From: Astrothelium macrocarpum
Taxonomy: Eukaryota; Ascomycota; Dothideomycetes; Trypetheliales; Trypetheliaceae
DNA length: 64,000 nucleotides
Direction: 5' to 3'
NCBI GenBank assembly: GCA_021030915.1
Contig: JAGEMR010000056.1
Span: 118,414 to 182,413 of the forward strand
Program-made: the position numbers and the translations under genes
The notes under the pieces: model-generated
The model's database searches: none
The model's input: the letters and a program-made list of their open reading frames with translations, nothing else
What the model was told of the DNA's origin: nothing
Shown here: piece after piece, positions 43,901 through 56,233 of the stretch
Layout of the letters: each line of letters starts with the position of its first letter
How positions within the stretch are numbered: position 1 is the first letter of the stretch

Positions 43901-45291
43901 ACTCCAAATCCTGTTCTGAGCAAAGTCTCCGGTTCCATGGCAGCAGACGCTGGCAACACCAATGAGCACGCAAAACGCCAAAACACTCCAGATACAGCAG
44001 GCGATGATATGTTGATGACAGATACAGCTTCAGAAGACGGAAACGATCATGGTCTCAAAATGTCAGCCACTGCTGGCACTTCTACTACGGCAAATCATCC
44101 TCCTACTCGTGCTGCACCTAAACCAGAGCTTCCACCACGACAGAAAAAAGAGAGCCAAGTAGCATCCGAATTGGCGGCTGTACAAGATATTGCTAGGCAG
44201 CAAGACGCTGCAGAGGTCACGGATAATGTGCTGGCCAAAGTGCGAATTGCGATTCGAGGCCAAGGATTCGATGAGAACGGGGAACAGCTTGATCCTGTTC
44301 GAGGGTAGGTGCTCTTGCTGTTGATCAATACCTTCTGCGCCACTGACTAAGATACAGGCTGCTATTTGGTATGCAGCGCAACGTTATCATTAGGCCAAAT
44401 GGGCAAGAGACTACAAAGATTGAGATGCTTGATAATATTCGTCTCCCTCTCCATACTCCACTTCATATTTATGAAGCTCTGGATAATTATTTCGATATCC
44501 AAGACAAGGATTTAGAGGGGGTAACCGTCCAAGGACATTCTTCCATTGATTCGGCCCCTCCTGTTCTCGGCCTACAGATAGGACGCATTGACTGGGATCC
44601 TACCAAGCTCATGGCCACCAAGACTGAGCATCATCTCGAACTTGAAGACGTCATCTACCTTGATCGTTACCTTTCTTCCAATAGCACTGAGATGGATCGA
44701 ATGAAGCAACAGAAATGGCAGTTGAAAAAGGAACGAGCTACGCTGGAAGCTGAAAAAGCCGCGGTGATGGATTACAGCCACAACCTAAACGCGTGTAGCG
44801 CAATGTTGCGCCTTTCGGAATTCGTGGAACGTGTAAAAGATGCAGTCGATGACGGGGACTCCGAAGTTCCGCCTGATGGAGATGAGCTCGTTCCGGTCCT
44901 TCAAGACAAGGCAGTAGAGCTGTCGGGTGCGATGTATGAGAAAGACCAGGAAATCAAACAATTGACACACGAAATACATGCCAAGTTTGCACATATGAAG
45001 TCGGTCCCTTATCGTCTTTATGCCCTTTGTATCCATAAAGGCACCGTCGGATTTGGCCACTACTGGATCTACATTCACGACTTTGCCAACGGCGTTTGGC
45101 GCAAGTACAATGACGAAACGGTCAGCATCGTTGATGATCCGGACAGGGAGATCTTCAACCCCTTGATGGAGAATGGACACACTCCGACGCCACACTACAT
45201 TATTTATGTGCATGATGACTTTAAAGATATGGTCACCGAACCAGTGTGCAGGAAGCCCTTGGATGTAGAAATGGAGGATGCGAGCACTTGA
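40916..45291 (+). CDS. ubp2: Ubp2-type ubiquitin-specific protease
   Basis: 1,260 residues from seven exons: 40916-41888, 41942-41993, 42192-42586, 42644-42732, 42917-43466, 43515-44304 and 44358-45291. Length matches yeast Ubp2 (about 1,270). The N-terminal third has Cys pairs (VCQNCRCH; SFQCVSPSC) like the Ubp2/USP25-type extension. The Cys box is VGLHNLAVTCYLNSVLQ (nucleophile in TCY, oxyanion Asn five residues earlier). The QQDAAEVTDNVL block and LLFG strand follow after a disordered Gln/Asp/Ser-rich insertion. The His box is VGFGHYWIYIHD with KYNDE. A coiled coil (KQQKWQLKKERATLEAEKAA) sits inside the catalytic domain. The 48 bp intron 43467-43514 is in frame and open, so translation programs will read through it. 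The start is the ATG three bases after an in-frame GTG. Confidence 0.9.
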
Positions 45292-45861
45292 GGGGTTGAG
45301 GGCCCCCCGACCACAACATAGGGGGATTAACTTGATTCATACAGATTCATACAGATTAGACATAGCAATCCAGTGTACCAATAGATTCATTCGTGATTCT
45401 TTATCCTTTGACCTGTCGCGTTGATTGTAGCCAAGTGATTCAGGGGCTCCTCAGCCAAAACGAAGAATTCAGAATCCTTTCCACGGCCTGAAAGTTTCAA
45501 GAATTCTTTCGGATTCAAAAAGAATATCAGGGTCATCCTCATTATAGTATGTGCTGTGTAAGGTCGTGCATAAAAAGCGAAAATGAAAATGCAGGGGCGA
45601 ACTTCTGAAACAGAACAGTTGTCGCTGCATTGGCTCCCGTCTGGTTTCAGAGACGAGCCGGCCTTCGCCAACAGGTGGGATCGACGGGGCCAGTTCGTGC
45701 TGGACACCATTGCTGTTCGCCGACCATCTGAGGAAGCTTTGCCACAGATGAAGAATCTACTGATCGAATCCAAATGCCCCAATCTTTACTCGATGCCACA
45801 AACCTTCTTGACATAGGCGCCAGCGAATTGGCCTTTTGTATCACGGCCGACGAAGTTCAAA
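45292..45861. other. Intergenic, GH47 promoter
   Basis: 570 bp. Contains a tandem GATTCATACA repeat near 45335-45355; the rest, including a 77-codon frame at 45583-45816, shows no motif. Confidence 0.4.
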
Positions 45862-48800
45862 ATGGCCTCGTTGTTTCGACTTCGCAGATACCGAGCCTTT
45901 CTGCTATTTGCAGTCATTGCTACGTTGGCAACATGGCAATTAATCAAGTACAAGAATGCTGACGCTGGCTCGCCGAAATTGTCACTTGGCAGTCAAGATG
46001 CACAACCTCCTACTGCCCGCCAGGGACATGTTCCTCCACCCGTCAAGCCAGTCGAACCTGCCAAAGAAGACAAACCGTTGGACGTCAATGTAATTGGAAA
46101 GGAGAAAGATACGAAGGGAGCACTTCCTAAACCACCGAGCATACCTGAGCCAAAGAAGCCTACCCAAGAATTGAAGGAAGGCGACGTAGAAGAGAAGCCG
46201 CAATTATCAACACTCAAGGAAGAGGTGGTACCTGCAAAGGCTGCATCGCCCAAGACGCAAGCGGATACAAACAGAGACACCGTTCTAGCCATTCCTGCAG
46301 CCCAAGATGAGGTACCACTCAAGCCTGTCGCTGGTGGAGGCAGAGGGCGGGTGGAAGTCGATCCGTTGCCCTCTGATGCTCCAAGGAGGTACTGGAAAAA
46401 GCAAGAGGAGCACTTTCCCGTATCTACAACAATTCAACTTCCAACAGGGACACCCAAAGCCATTCCCAAGATTCAATTTGCTTTCAAGCAGGAAAAGGAG
46501 ACCGCCAAGGAAGATCGCGAAAAGAAGCGCCAAGTTATCAAAAAATCCTTTCTCAAATCATGGAACAGCTACAAGGAGTATGCTTGGCTGCACGATGAGC
46601 TCTCGCCTGTCACTGGGAGCCATCGAGACCCTTTCGCAGGTTGGGGGGCTACACTGGTGGATACACTCGATACGTTATGGATGATGGACTTGAAAGACGA
46701 GTTTGAAGCCGGTGTCAAAGTTGTGGAAAAAATTGATTTCACAACCAGTCCGCGCAAAGATATCCCACTGTTTGAGACAACCATCAGGTATCTTGGGGGT
46801 CTTCTTGCGGCATACGATATCAGTGGAGAAAAGTACAAGGTGCTGCTCGACAAAGCAGTTGAACTGGCAGAGATACTCATCAGTGCTTTTGATACGCCGA
46901 ATCGCATGCCTCTAACATTCTACTATTGGATGCCAGAATTTGCTTCTCAACCTCATCGAGCCGACACCAAAATAGTACTTGCAGAGCTTGGCTCGCTATC
47001 AATTGAGTTCACCCGGCTCTCCCAATTGACCAAAGAACCCAAATACTACGATGCGATTTCACGAGTCACAGATGCGCTCGAGAAATGGCAGCCTGACACG
47101 CGACTATCAGGTCTTTGGCCTTCCGATGTTGATGCATCGGGATGCAAAAAGTCCAAATCTAGGTTGAAAGATGGGTCCACAAAGTCTAAGCAAGCTGAGT
47201 CTACTATGAGGTCTACGTCGGAAGATGATCTTGTGGGTGGTTCTGATCAAGCAAAAAGTTGGAAAGCTCTGGATCTCAAAGCGGCTGAGACATTCAAAGA
47301 AGCTCTGAGAAATCCGGAGGCCTTCAAAGACGTGACTGCAGACGACGGTGAACCCAAAGAGATGATTCCTCTTGAGAAGCCGAAAGCGTTTGTGTTTGAT
47401 GCCGGTGATGACTCCCCAGAGCAAAAGGCCAAGGCCGAACTGGTTGGCCCAGTAGCTGGAAAATCAAAGATTCAAGGCTGGGATGACCCTCTTGGTGAAG
47501 AAAAGATGATAGAGATGGGCAAGTCATTGGCTGGACAAGTGCAGAAAAGAGCGGTTATTGATCCCGATAAAGAGAGAGGTGAAAGTGTTGAGAGCAAATC
47601 GAAAAAGACGGATGAGAAGTCCACGAGCAAGGACGAGACTGTTCAAAATGAGGAATCCGTGGGGAAGGGAGATAGATTTCTGTCCCCAGAGAAAGTATCC
47701 GCCATGGAGAAGGAAGCTAAAGGCAACGAAGATAAAGAAGATGATGAGCGTCAAGGCTTAAGTGCTTACGATGCAGATGATCTGTGTACTCCTCAAGGCC
47801 TGGCGCCTGCACCTGATACGAAGTGTGACGAGTACACTCTGGGAGGTCGGGCAGACTCTGTGTATGAATACTTGCCGAAGCAATGGCTGCTTTCGGGAGG
47901 CCTTAATGATCAGTACAAAAAGATGTACGACATGGCTGTCGACGCTATCACCAAACATCTCATCTTCCGACCAATGATCAAAGACGAAAAGCGTGACATT
48001 CGCATTGCTGGATCTTACACCACATGTGACGCTACAGGTAGTGGCTTGAAGCCTGATTCTCAACATTTGACATGTTTTGCTGGTGCCATGTTGGGTCTGG
48101 GTGCCAAAATCTACCCTGATAGCCGGAAAGAAGATCTGGACCTTGCGAAACAGATCACTGACGGATGCGTGTGGGCATATGAGGCGTTTACCACGGGTAT
48201 CATGCCAGAGGTCTTCCATGCCATACCATGCGAAGACGTAAAATCATGCAAATGGGATGAAAATCGTTGGCACCACGTGATTGATCCACATCCAGAGTGG
48301 CGAGAACAAGCGGCGAGCAGACTACAATTGCCATATGGTGCAAAACACCTCTCTTCCGACACCGATGTGGACAGCAAAGTCGGAGGCAAATTGGATAAGA
48401 GACACAGCAAAGTCTCACTCGATTCTCCTGCACTTGCACGATTGGCAGAGGAGGACGGTCGGATGAACCAGAAGCGACAGCTCGGAGAAAGCACTGAAGA
48501 GTACAAAAAGAGTTTGGGCCTTGCTCAAGACGATGAGGACATCAAAATGTTGGCGCCTCTCAAGCACGAAGAGTTTGTGAAGACGCGAATTGAGGACGAA
48601 CGATTGCCGCCAGGTGTGAGCAGCATCCCGTCGAAGAAATACATTCTACGGCCAGAAGCGATTGAGTCGGTGTTTTACATGTACCGATTGACTGGCGAAC
48701 AATATTGGATGGACAAAGGATGGAAAATGTTCTTGGCTATTCAAGCATATACCGCGACCGAATTGGGCAATTCGGCGATTGATGATGTGACGAAACGGAT

Positions 48801-49030
48801 TCCGAAACCGCTGGACGAGATGGAGTCGTTCTGGCTAGCGGAGACGTTGAAATACTTTTATCTTTTGTTCAGTGACCCGTCTCACATGAGTTTGGATGAA
48901 TGGGTTTTGTAGGTCTCCCCGGAATGCTTCCATACTCGAATTTTACTAACAATCCTCTAGTAACACAGAAGCCCACCCTTTCCAGCGACCGCAAGTAACA
49001 AGCGCAGATAAGAAAGAGAAGGCAGTTTGA
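45862..49030 (+). CDS. GH47 alpha-1,2-mannosidase (type II membrane protein)
   Basis: 1,038 residues from exons 45862-48908 and 48961-49030 (52 bp intron, GTAGGT...CTAAC...CTAG). Residues 13-28 are a signal anchor, followed by a Pro/Lys/Glu stem. The catalytic (alpha/alpha)7 domain includes WNSYKEYAWLHDELSPV, GWGATLVDTLDTLWMM, FETTIRYLGGLLAAYD and EYTLGGRADSVYEYLPKQWLLSGG. It continues with LTCFAGAMLGLG and YILRPEAIESVFYMYRLTG...DKGWKMF. The small last exon supplies FNTEAHPFQRP, whose Thr is the calcium ligand of the family; without it the open frame stops one codon too soon at LDEWVL. Two low-complexity insertions (about residues 427-645 and 830-910) make it about twice the usual size. Expected role: trimming mannoses from N-glycans in ER or Golgi. 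Confidence 0.92.
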
Positions 49031-49408
49031 TTGGGATTTTGTGTATACGCACTCCGTTCTTCATATGTATGGTATTATTGGTTGATGGATATTGTATGGC
49101 GTTAACAGAGAGGCATGTACACCTAGATCTAGAGCGGTCGTGTATTATCTAGAAGGGTACACAGGTTAAGGGCATGTAGCATTAGGGCAGGTTTGAGAGT
49201 CTGTACTTACAAGGAATACTTGTTGTATCAATGGATTAAAGGCACGAGATCGTTAATGGAACTGCTGACTATTGTATGCGAACACATGATGGCAGTAATT
49301 TTCTAAACCTTAACCGAGTGACCCCACGCCCACACGTTCCCATCACCTCTACCAACATGCTTTTATTGCCGTGATGCTGTCGCTGGCTGTTCCTCCGCCA
49401 GCCTCAGC
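49031..49408. other. Intergenic, ldb17 promoter
   Basis: 378 bp with no gene seen. Confidence 0.4.
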
Positions 49409-51267
49409 ATGGAATTTGAGGTCTCCTACGAATTGGAAAATGCCGAACAATTCTGGGCCGGTACGCACCACTGCTCCTCCTGCACTGCGCCGCACTAATT
49501 CTGGCCCCTTCAGAGCTCGACGACATCGTCTCCACGCCTTGCCATTCGGAACAGGCTATCGATAATTCCTTGAGATCATGGCTGAGTTTCTGTACCAATT
49601 ACAAAGGCAAGAAAGGGGAAACGCGCTGGCTCTGAAAGCACGGCTAAGCATTTGCGCAGATGAATATCTCCAGGCCGAGTACGACGTTGCTCGATGTTCT
49701 CTCAAGCTCACCCAGTCTATTCTCTTTACGGCCAACAAAGACTATGTGCGGCGACAAATCATTTATTGCCTCTTGCAGGTATTTCTTGGAAAGACCGATC
49801 ATATTGTGGATGATATCTGAGACGGTCTTAGGAAGATGACGCGCCTACACTCCATCTCATTACCACTTTTTTGCTATTCGATGGACGCGCCAATGATCCT
49901 ACATTTGAAATGATGAAAGATGAGGGTACCTTTACGCGACTGGTAGAACTGATACAGGCGCACCAAGACGACGATCCTGCACTGCATCGTCTGTTGCTTG
50001 AACTTTTGTATGAAATGTCCCGGATACAACAGCTTCGTTGGGAAGATTTGAGTAAATCTTACCACATTCAATATGCTTAGTAAATGAACACGATGGCTGA
50101 CGGACCTAGCGACCGTGGACGATGCTTTTGTTTTGTACCTCTTCCGCATAATCGAAGGCGTTTCTCACGACATTGATGATCCTTACCATTATCCAGTAAT
50201 ACGTGTAATTGTATGCATTTCATCTATGTCAAGACTGAACCCTGGCTAATTGCCTGCAGCTAGTTCTCAATGAGCAATACATGGTCTCTCTTACTCCCGA
50301 TCTTCCCAATGCTAGACCCATCACCAACCGCGTCATCAAAACTCTCTCCTCCCACGGAACCTCCTACAAAACCTTTGGCGAAAATCTAATCTTACTCCTG
50401 AACCGCGAATCCGAGACCTCCCTGCAACTCCTCATCCTCAAACTCCTCTACCTCCTCTTCACCACCCCTTCCACCCAAGAATACTTCTATACGAACGACC
50501 TCCACGTCCTCGTCGACGTCATCATCCGCAACCTCCTCGATCTCCCCGACGAATCCACCCCGCTCCGCCACACCTACCTGCGCGTCCTACACCCACTCCT
50601 CGCCCACACCCAACTCCGCAACCCCCCACACTACAAACGCAACGAGCTCCAACGCCTGTTCCACGGCCTCGGCGGCGCCTCAGACCAAGTCCACTTCGCC
50701 CCGACCGACGCAACCACCATCCGCCTCGTCAGCCGCTGCATTCAAATCGGCTGGCTGCGACCCCCCGCCGAACGCTCGCCCACCCCACCACCATCAACAA
50801 GCAACCACACCACCTCCAACCCACCCCCGCCGCCTCCACCCCCGCACAGCAGAAAACCCCGCGTCCCCTCCATCACCACCACGACCACCACAGCGCACGC
50901 ACCGGACCCGCCCGCCTCCGCGACGCCCAGCCCCACGAGCGCCACCACGACGCAGTCGGCGCCCAACGTGGCCGCGCGCCTGCTGGGCATGCACCTCGCG
51001 GACCCGGCGGCGCAGTCGTCGCAGCTCAGCGTCGCGGCTGTCGCGGTGCAGACGGAGAAGCCTGGGGTCAAGACGCCGAGCAGGGCCAGCGCGGGCGGGG
51101 TGGAAAAGCCGCTGCCGCCGATTCCGGGGCGGGAAGGGCGCGGGGCTGCGAGGACGGAGGCGAGGAATGGTGGGGTGGTTGTGGAGGGGTTGGGGGTTAG
51201 GATGGGGGGGGAGGGTGGGAGGGGGAAGAGTCCGTTTAGTGCCAGTGAGGATGAGGGGGAGGAGTGA
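49409..51267 (+). CDS. ldb17: Ldb17/Dip1 (SPIN90-like) Arp2/3 regulator
   Basis: 530 residues from exons 49409-49460, 49514-49606, 49660-49778, 49832-50051, 50110-50210 and 50260-51267. SPIN90/Dip1 proteins activate Arp2/3 to seed linear actin at endocytic patches. The leucine-rich domain is clear: FWAELDDIVST, EYLQAEYDVARCSLKLTQS, KDYVRRQIIYCLLQ, LLELLYEMSR, NFxxLLNRESETSLQLLILKLLYLLFTT, EYFYTNDLHVLVDVIIRNLLDLPDES, LRHTYLRVLHPLLAHTQL, and PPHYKRNELQRLF. The tail is Pro/Thr-rich (seven and more consecutive prolines, possible SH3 ligands). The second intron uses a GC donor (AAAG/GCAAGA); an alternative GT donor at 49592 also keeps frame but removes five residues. The coding strand switches from C-rich to G-rich near 51000. 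Confidence 0.88.
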
Positions 51268-51817
51268 GTGGGTTGTGTTTTGGGGGGGGGGCTGTCGTGT
51301 GGGGTGGGGATGTAGAGGAGGATGGTGCGGCTTGGATTACTGCAGGAAGAGGTTGTCTTTGCATTTGGAATATGGAGCTTGTGGTTTGGATGGATTATCG
51401 ACTTTTTTGAGGGGATAGTCGGTGTGGGTGTGAGATTTGCCTTGCCAAGTTCTGCGAGTAGAGCATTTTGGATTCCTTGTGAGCGAACTTCAGCATCACA
51501 GCATGGAGAGCATTCTGTCGCGTATCAGAAGCGTAGTTTTGAATTGGATTGAGAGCTGATAATCGATTTTGAGAGCTGAGTAGTAAGGAAGCAGGTTCGA
51601 AGCAACTCCGACTGCAGCCTCCCTAAGAAGTCTGGAATCAGTATCTCGGATCATCGTTAGACGAATTGCAGTGCAAATGATCATGTTTTACATAAGACAA
51701 GCAATGCCTCCTCCACCCCTGAACCACCTTCAACATAAGAAAAGCAATGGCTCCCGCTCCCAACTCACTCCCCATCATAACAGAACACACCACAACGCCA
51801 GAAGCACCGCAACCCTT
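51268..51817. other. Intergenic, convergent ldb17 / exportin genes
   Basis: 550 bp of 3' flank; begins with G-runs (to about 51310) on the plus strand. No gene. Confidence 0.45.
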
Positions 51818-54800
51818 TTACCCACCGCCAAACATATCCGCCACCCCCTCCAAATCGGGAGACTCCCTCTTTACCCCATCAGCAACCTGCGGATCGACCT
51901 CCATAAACCTCTCCTGCACCTTCGCCCTCCCTCCCCTAGCCGCACTCCTCTCCATCCTCCCCTGCTCATGAATACTCACACCCCTGACGCCCTCCAACAG
52001 ATCCAGCACCACCGCGCGCTGAAACTTCTCATCCCCTTTACTCTGCCGCACAATCCGGTCCAGCGCCCGATCCACCTTCTCCACGCCAACCCCAGGGAGA
52101 CTCAGCAGCACGTCACGCGGCGTGGGCGTCGTGGGCGCGTACAGCAGGACGATGCTGGCGATCAGGGCCGCGAGGTCGCGCTGCAGGTCGACAAAGTACG
52201 GCTCGTGGATAGATGTGATGCAGGCCTTGAGGACCTCGGTGGAGATGAACTCGCGCACCTGCGGCGCCGCGGCCGCCACCGCCGCGGCGGAGGAGGAGGT
52301 GTGGTGGGCGCGGTCTTGGAAGACGGGGATGATGGAGCGCAGGACGCGGGTGAGGATGGCGCAGGAGCGCGAGTCGCGCATGCGCAGCGCGTGCGTGGAG
52401 AAGAGGATGACGGGCTCGAGGATGGGCGGGTTGGACAGGACAAAGGTGCGCATGGTGGGGTGGGAGGACGGGGCGGATGAGATGACTGGGGGGAACATGT
52501 TAGAATGGACCAGGCGGCGCGCGGGCTGGGCGGGGGACTTGCCGCTGTGTTGGTCGAGGAGATTGGCGGTAAGCGTGATGGTGGAGTAGGTGAGCTGGCG
52601 GAGGATGCTTTCGCTCTTCATCTCCTCGACGAGGGTGGTGCCGTCTTCGGCAATCTCGAGCTTTTGCCGTTCGAGGGCTTCCCATTCGGCGCTGATGCGA
52701 TTGTCGAGATTAGTAAAGAGGCCGATGAGGATTGGTGGGAGGAATTGGGGTCTTAGGCTTGCTGGACAGCTTTCGATTAGTGAAGCTGACAGGCTTAGAA
52801 GAACTGTAAGTTGATGTGAAGTGAGTCCGTCTGCGTTTGTGAAAAGTGCTTGAGCTAGGGGTTCCGCCAGGTCTGGTATGCCGTAAAAGTGCTCTTGCAG
52901 GCGCGACATGCCATGCAGAACAAAGTAGGACGCTTCGCGTATTTGTCTGACGGATCCACGTATCGTTGATGCGAATCCCTCGTAACTTGTTTTTGATCCG
53001 CTGATTCTGGCATGGAATTGCTCTTTACTTTCAGTCGAAATCCCGGCCTGCCAGAATCGATCGGTAAGAATCTTTCGAACAAGCTGTTGATGCTCGTTAG
53101 GTAAATAGCTCCATTGATTAAGATCTGTAAAGGCTTGAGAGAACCCAACCAGTCGTAGGACGCCTGGCAGTATGGTGGGTAGGACATCTGCCCAGAGAAG
53201 ACACGCGGTTTTGTAAGTCGACGAATCCTCGGGCACTTTTTCTGTTGACCATTGAAGCATGGTCTTCAATAGGCGCAATGGTATGCGGTTACAACGAGCC
53301 ATAATATCTGCCTGTTTCGCTTTACCATCAGCGGTCAGCTCACGAGAAGACCAGTCTTCAGTCTTATCAAATTCATGTCTTGTCAAAAATTCAACGATTT
53401 GACCAAGGCCAAGAAAGTCACAGAAAGAGTTGTACGAAGATGTTGCAGACGACATCTCTGGCGTTTGCCAAATATCTTTAAGAGGCTGAAGCATTGCTTG
53501 AAGGCGCGATTTTTGAATGTCTTCGTGTAATAGGGTTGATCGCTGGATGATTAAAAATAGAAAGGCCTGGCATCCTGCTTTGCGACGACCGTCAGTAGAC
53601 GGTTCGGCAGAGATTTGCTGAACTCGAGCCTCAAGTTGGTCGTAAGCTCTAAGCAAATCATTTGGGAATAGAACAGCTAATCGCTGCAGCAGATTGGATA
53701 CGACCTCGACTTCCAAGGCTTTGACAGCATCAGCGTATTTTGGCAACTCAGGCCTTTCCTTTAGATCTAGGGACAGTAAATATTCGACGAGCCACATGGC
53801 ATATTCAGCATTCTCAGTCAAGGCCTTGGTCGCAAACGTTGTTGCGACTTGAACAAGTTTCTTCTTGACGTCCGGATCTTCCACTGGGATGTTGAGAATT
53901 GTATGGCACCAGCGCTCCAAGTCGGCATCCAGAGCCTTGCGCTGGTCGTCGCGTTCGCGGTCGACTGTGTCATCATTTGCTAGACGCCTCAAATAGCCCT
54001 TCAGAGCTGCCTCTACTATCGTGACTTGTGCATCCGCTCGCAAAAATGCAAACGAGTTTTTTGTATACGTCTGGGCTTGGAAGGGAGGCTGGCCATCGTA
54101 TAGGTTTTGGAACAGACGTTCTGCCTGTCCCAAGATATGATACATTGCATCGAAAGGTTTTAGACGGACAATGACCTCCACAACGTCCATGCAGTATCTT
54201 CTGTAATTCCCGAGGAAGGCGTGTCGCTCAGGTATAGTATCGAAATCCTCGTTAAGAAAAAGAAAAGAGGGATCATCAGTATCATCGGGTAGCAGCTCAT
54301 ACCTCAAGAGCCGCGAACTGCAAGTTTCTAAAAGAACCGGAATTAATCGAGTCACCGCATCAGAGCTATTCACAGCCTTGCTCCTTAATAAACGTGTCCA
54401 TGCATGTAGGACGGGTATCGAAACGACCAAACTAGAATTTCGAAGTACTTCAAGTAGCAAATCAAAGAAAGAAGGTAGATCAGTCCCATGTTGAGGTAGA
54501 GCCGAAGGTCGATGTTCTATGAATTCTCCAATCGTAGAGAGAACCTATAATATTTAGCATTATGACTTTCGTAGTGACTAAATAACGTACTTCGGCAAGC
54601 TTTTTGCACAAAGCATATTTTGGTTCATCAAAAGCATGCATGTCTACCAGCGAGTATTGGTAGACACCTTTCATTAGGTTCACATGTTGAGGTGTGAGCA
54701 TAGAAGTGAACATTTCAGTATACTCGGCTTCTTGGATGAAGGGCCCATGAGGGCGATTGTAAAAGGCAAAGAGGATCTCAGTCGATGCCTGCAAAGCATT

Positions 54801-55731
54801 AGAATTATCTCTTCAACACGAGTCATTATCTTACCATTTGAATCGGTACATCAGCTACGCTAAGCGCTTTGCAGAGATGATCAAGGCAATGAGTGGCGTG
54901 TAAGGCTTTCGGCATTATCCATAAGATTGTTGCTTTAATAGTGGCCAGAATTTTAAGTGCGCAGGAATATAGACGCTCGTCTTTTTGGAAATGGTTATCC
55001 AAGCACCAATCTAAGAGATTGAATAGTCTACTAATCCATCCTTCTTCACCACATCGAACTTTGGCCGCTTCTGCTCTGGTTGAATAGTGTTGCTTGAGCA
55101 TCGATTCGGGCGCGAAAATGTCGATACATGCTCTAGATAGATCGCCCCCTCGCAAAGCAGCTGCAGCATCTTCACGATTAAACACGTCCTCGGAGAGCAT
55201 CTCCAGAACATAGAGCACAAGGGCTTTGTGCGCCATTGATCCTTGCCAAAGCTCCACGAGTAATGCATCCATATCAAACCAATCAATCACCCACGACCTC
55301 TTCGCCACCTCTTCCCATAGTTGGGCGACTTTGTTACGTATGAAGCCGGCGTCACCATCTTGAAGACCTCGGGCTAATTTTACCACCCATTCCCTCAATA
55401 CGGCGCTCTGCTCTTCTTCCAAGTCCTCCCATCTGTACCTGATGGTATATTCCAGTAATGACAGTCCATAGTGTCGAACAGCAGGGGGTTGGGATTCATC
55501 AGACGCAAGTCTGTAGCCTAATTGGGGAGCTTGAGAATCACGTTTTGCTTGTTCGAGAAATGCGGTAGCCTCTTGACGCGTATCATTGGTAGATCGTGGA
55601 CTATAGACAATGTCCAAGGCTTCGTGTACCTTGAAGAAGTCGGCTGTGTTCGGCAATGTCTGCGTTGGATTGACGGAGCTGTTGACCTGAGGAGGAGAGA
55701 GGCTATTGATGTAATCCGATGATCCGTTCAT
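51818..55731 (-). CDS. msn5: Exportin-5/Msn5-type karyopherin
   Basis: 1,273 residues from exons 54835-55731, 54591-54788 and 51818-54544 (two 46 bp introns, both phase 0). HEAT-repeat karyopherin of the exportin-5/Msn5 family, carrying phosphorylated proteins and RNAs out of the nucleus with Ran-GTP. The N-terminal importin-beta-like part has ALDIVYSPRSTNDTRQEATAFLEQ, SDESQPPAVRHYGLSLLEYTIRYRW, and FIRNKVAQLWEEVAKRSW. The middle includes YTEMFTSMLTPQHVNLMKGVYQYS. The C-terminal region after the Ala-rich linker ends in an acidic/Gly tail. Length fits yeast Msn5 (1,224). Confidence 0.92.
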
Positions 55732-56233
55732 TGCGAAGACCGCTGCTGCACTTCTACTCTGAAGATTGGAAGGGAAGAAAGTTAGTATGAGAGTGCCATT
55801 GTCAGGAGCTGAAAGAAAAGACAGAGGAGCTGAAAAAGTTGGGTCAAAGAAGTGAAGCTAGACTGGCAGTGTCACAATGACTGCAAAAGCCAGGGCCATA
55901 TAACACTAACCGTGGCACTGCAATCATTGCTCCAGAGAAAGAGGCTCGTTTCCAGGGAAAGCACATATTATAATGTGTTCGGTGAGTACCGAAGTGGATC
56001 AGAGGAGGTGGTTTGATATGACTCGGCGCCCAGTGGGGCTTAATTGGCAGCGAGTCACAACGCGAAGTCAGCTAAGTTTACAAATGCATTACTTTATATA
56101 GCATTAGCTAGCGCATCTTGTTACGGCTTGGCAAATATACAGTGTTAGGTTCCCAGAAGAAATGTTGCGCCATTTAATGCTTCCGCTTCCCATAATTCAT
56201 CCTGGATACATAGAAAGGCCGAAGAACAAAATT
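55732..56233. other. Intergenic, exportin promoter and GH5 3' flank
   Basis: 502 bp, no gene seen. Confidence 0.4.

Noticed and set aside
51671..52589. Long plus-strand frames of 155 and 269 codons over the exportin 3' end
   Set aside because: Antisense shadows of GC-skewed exportin codons; no motif.
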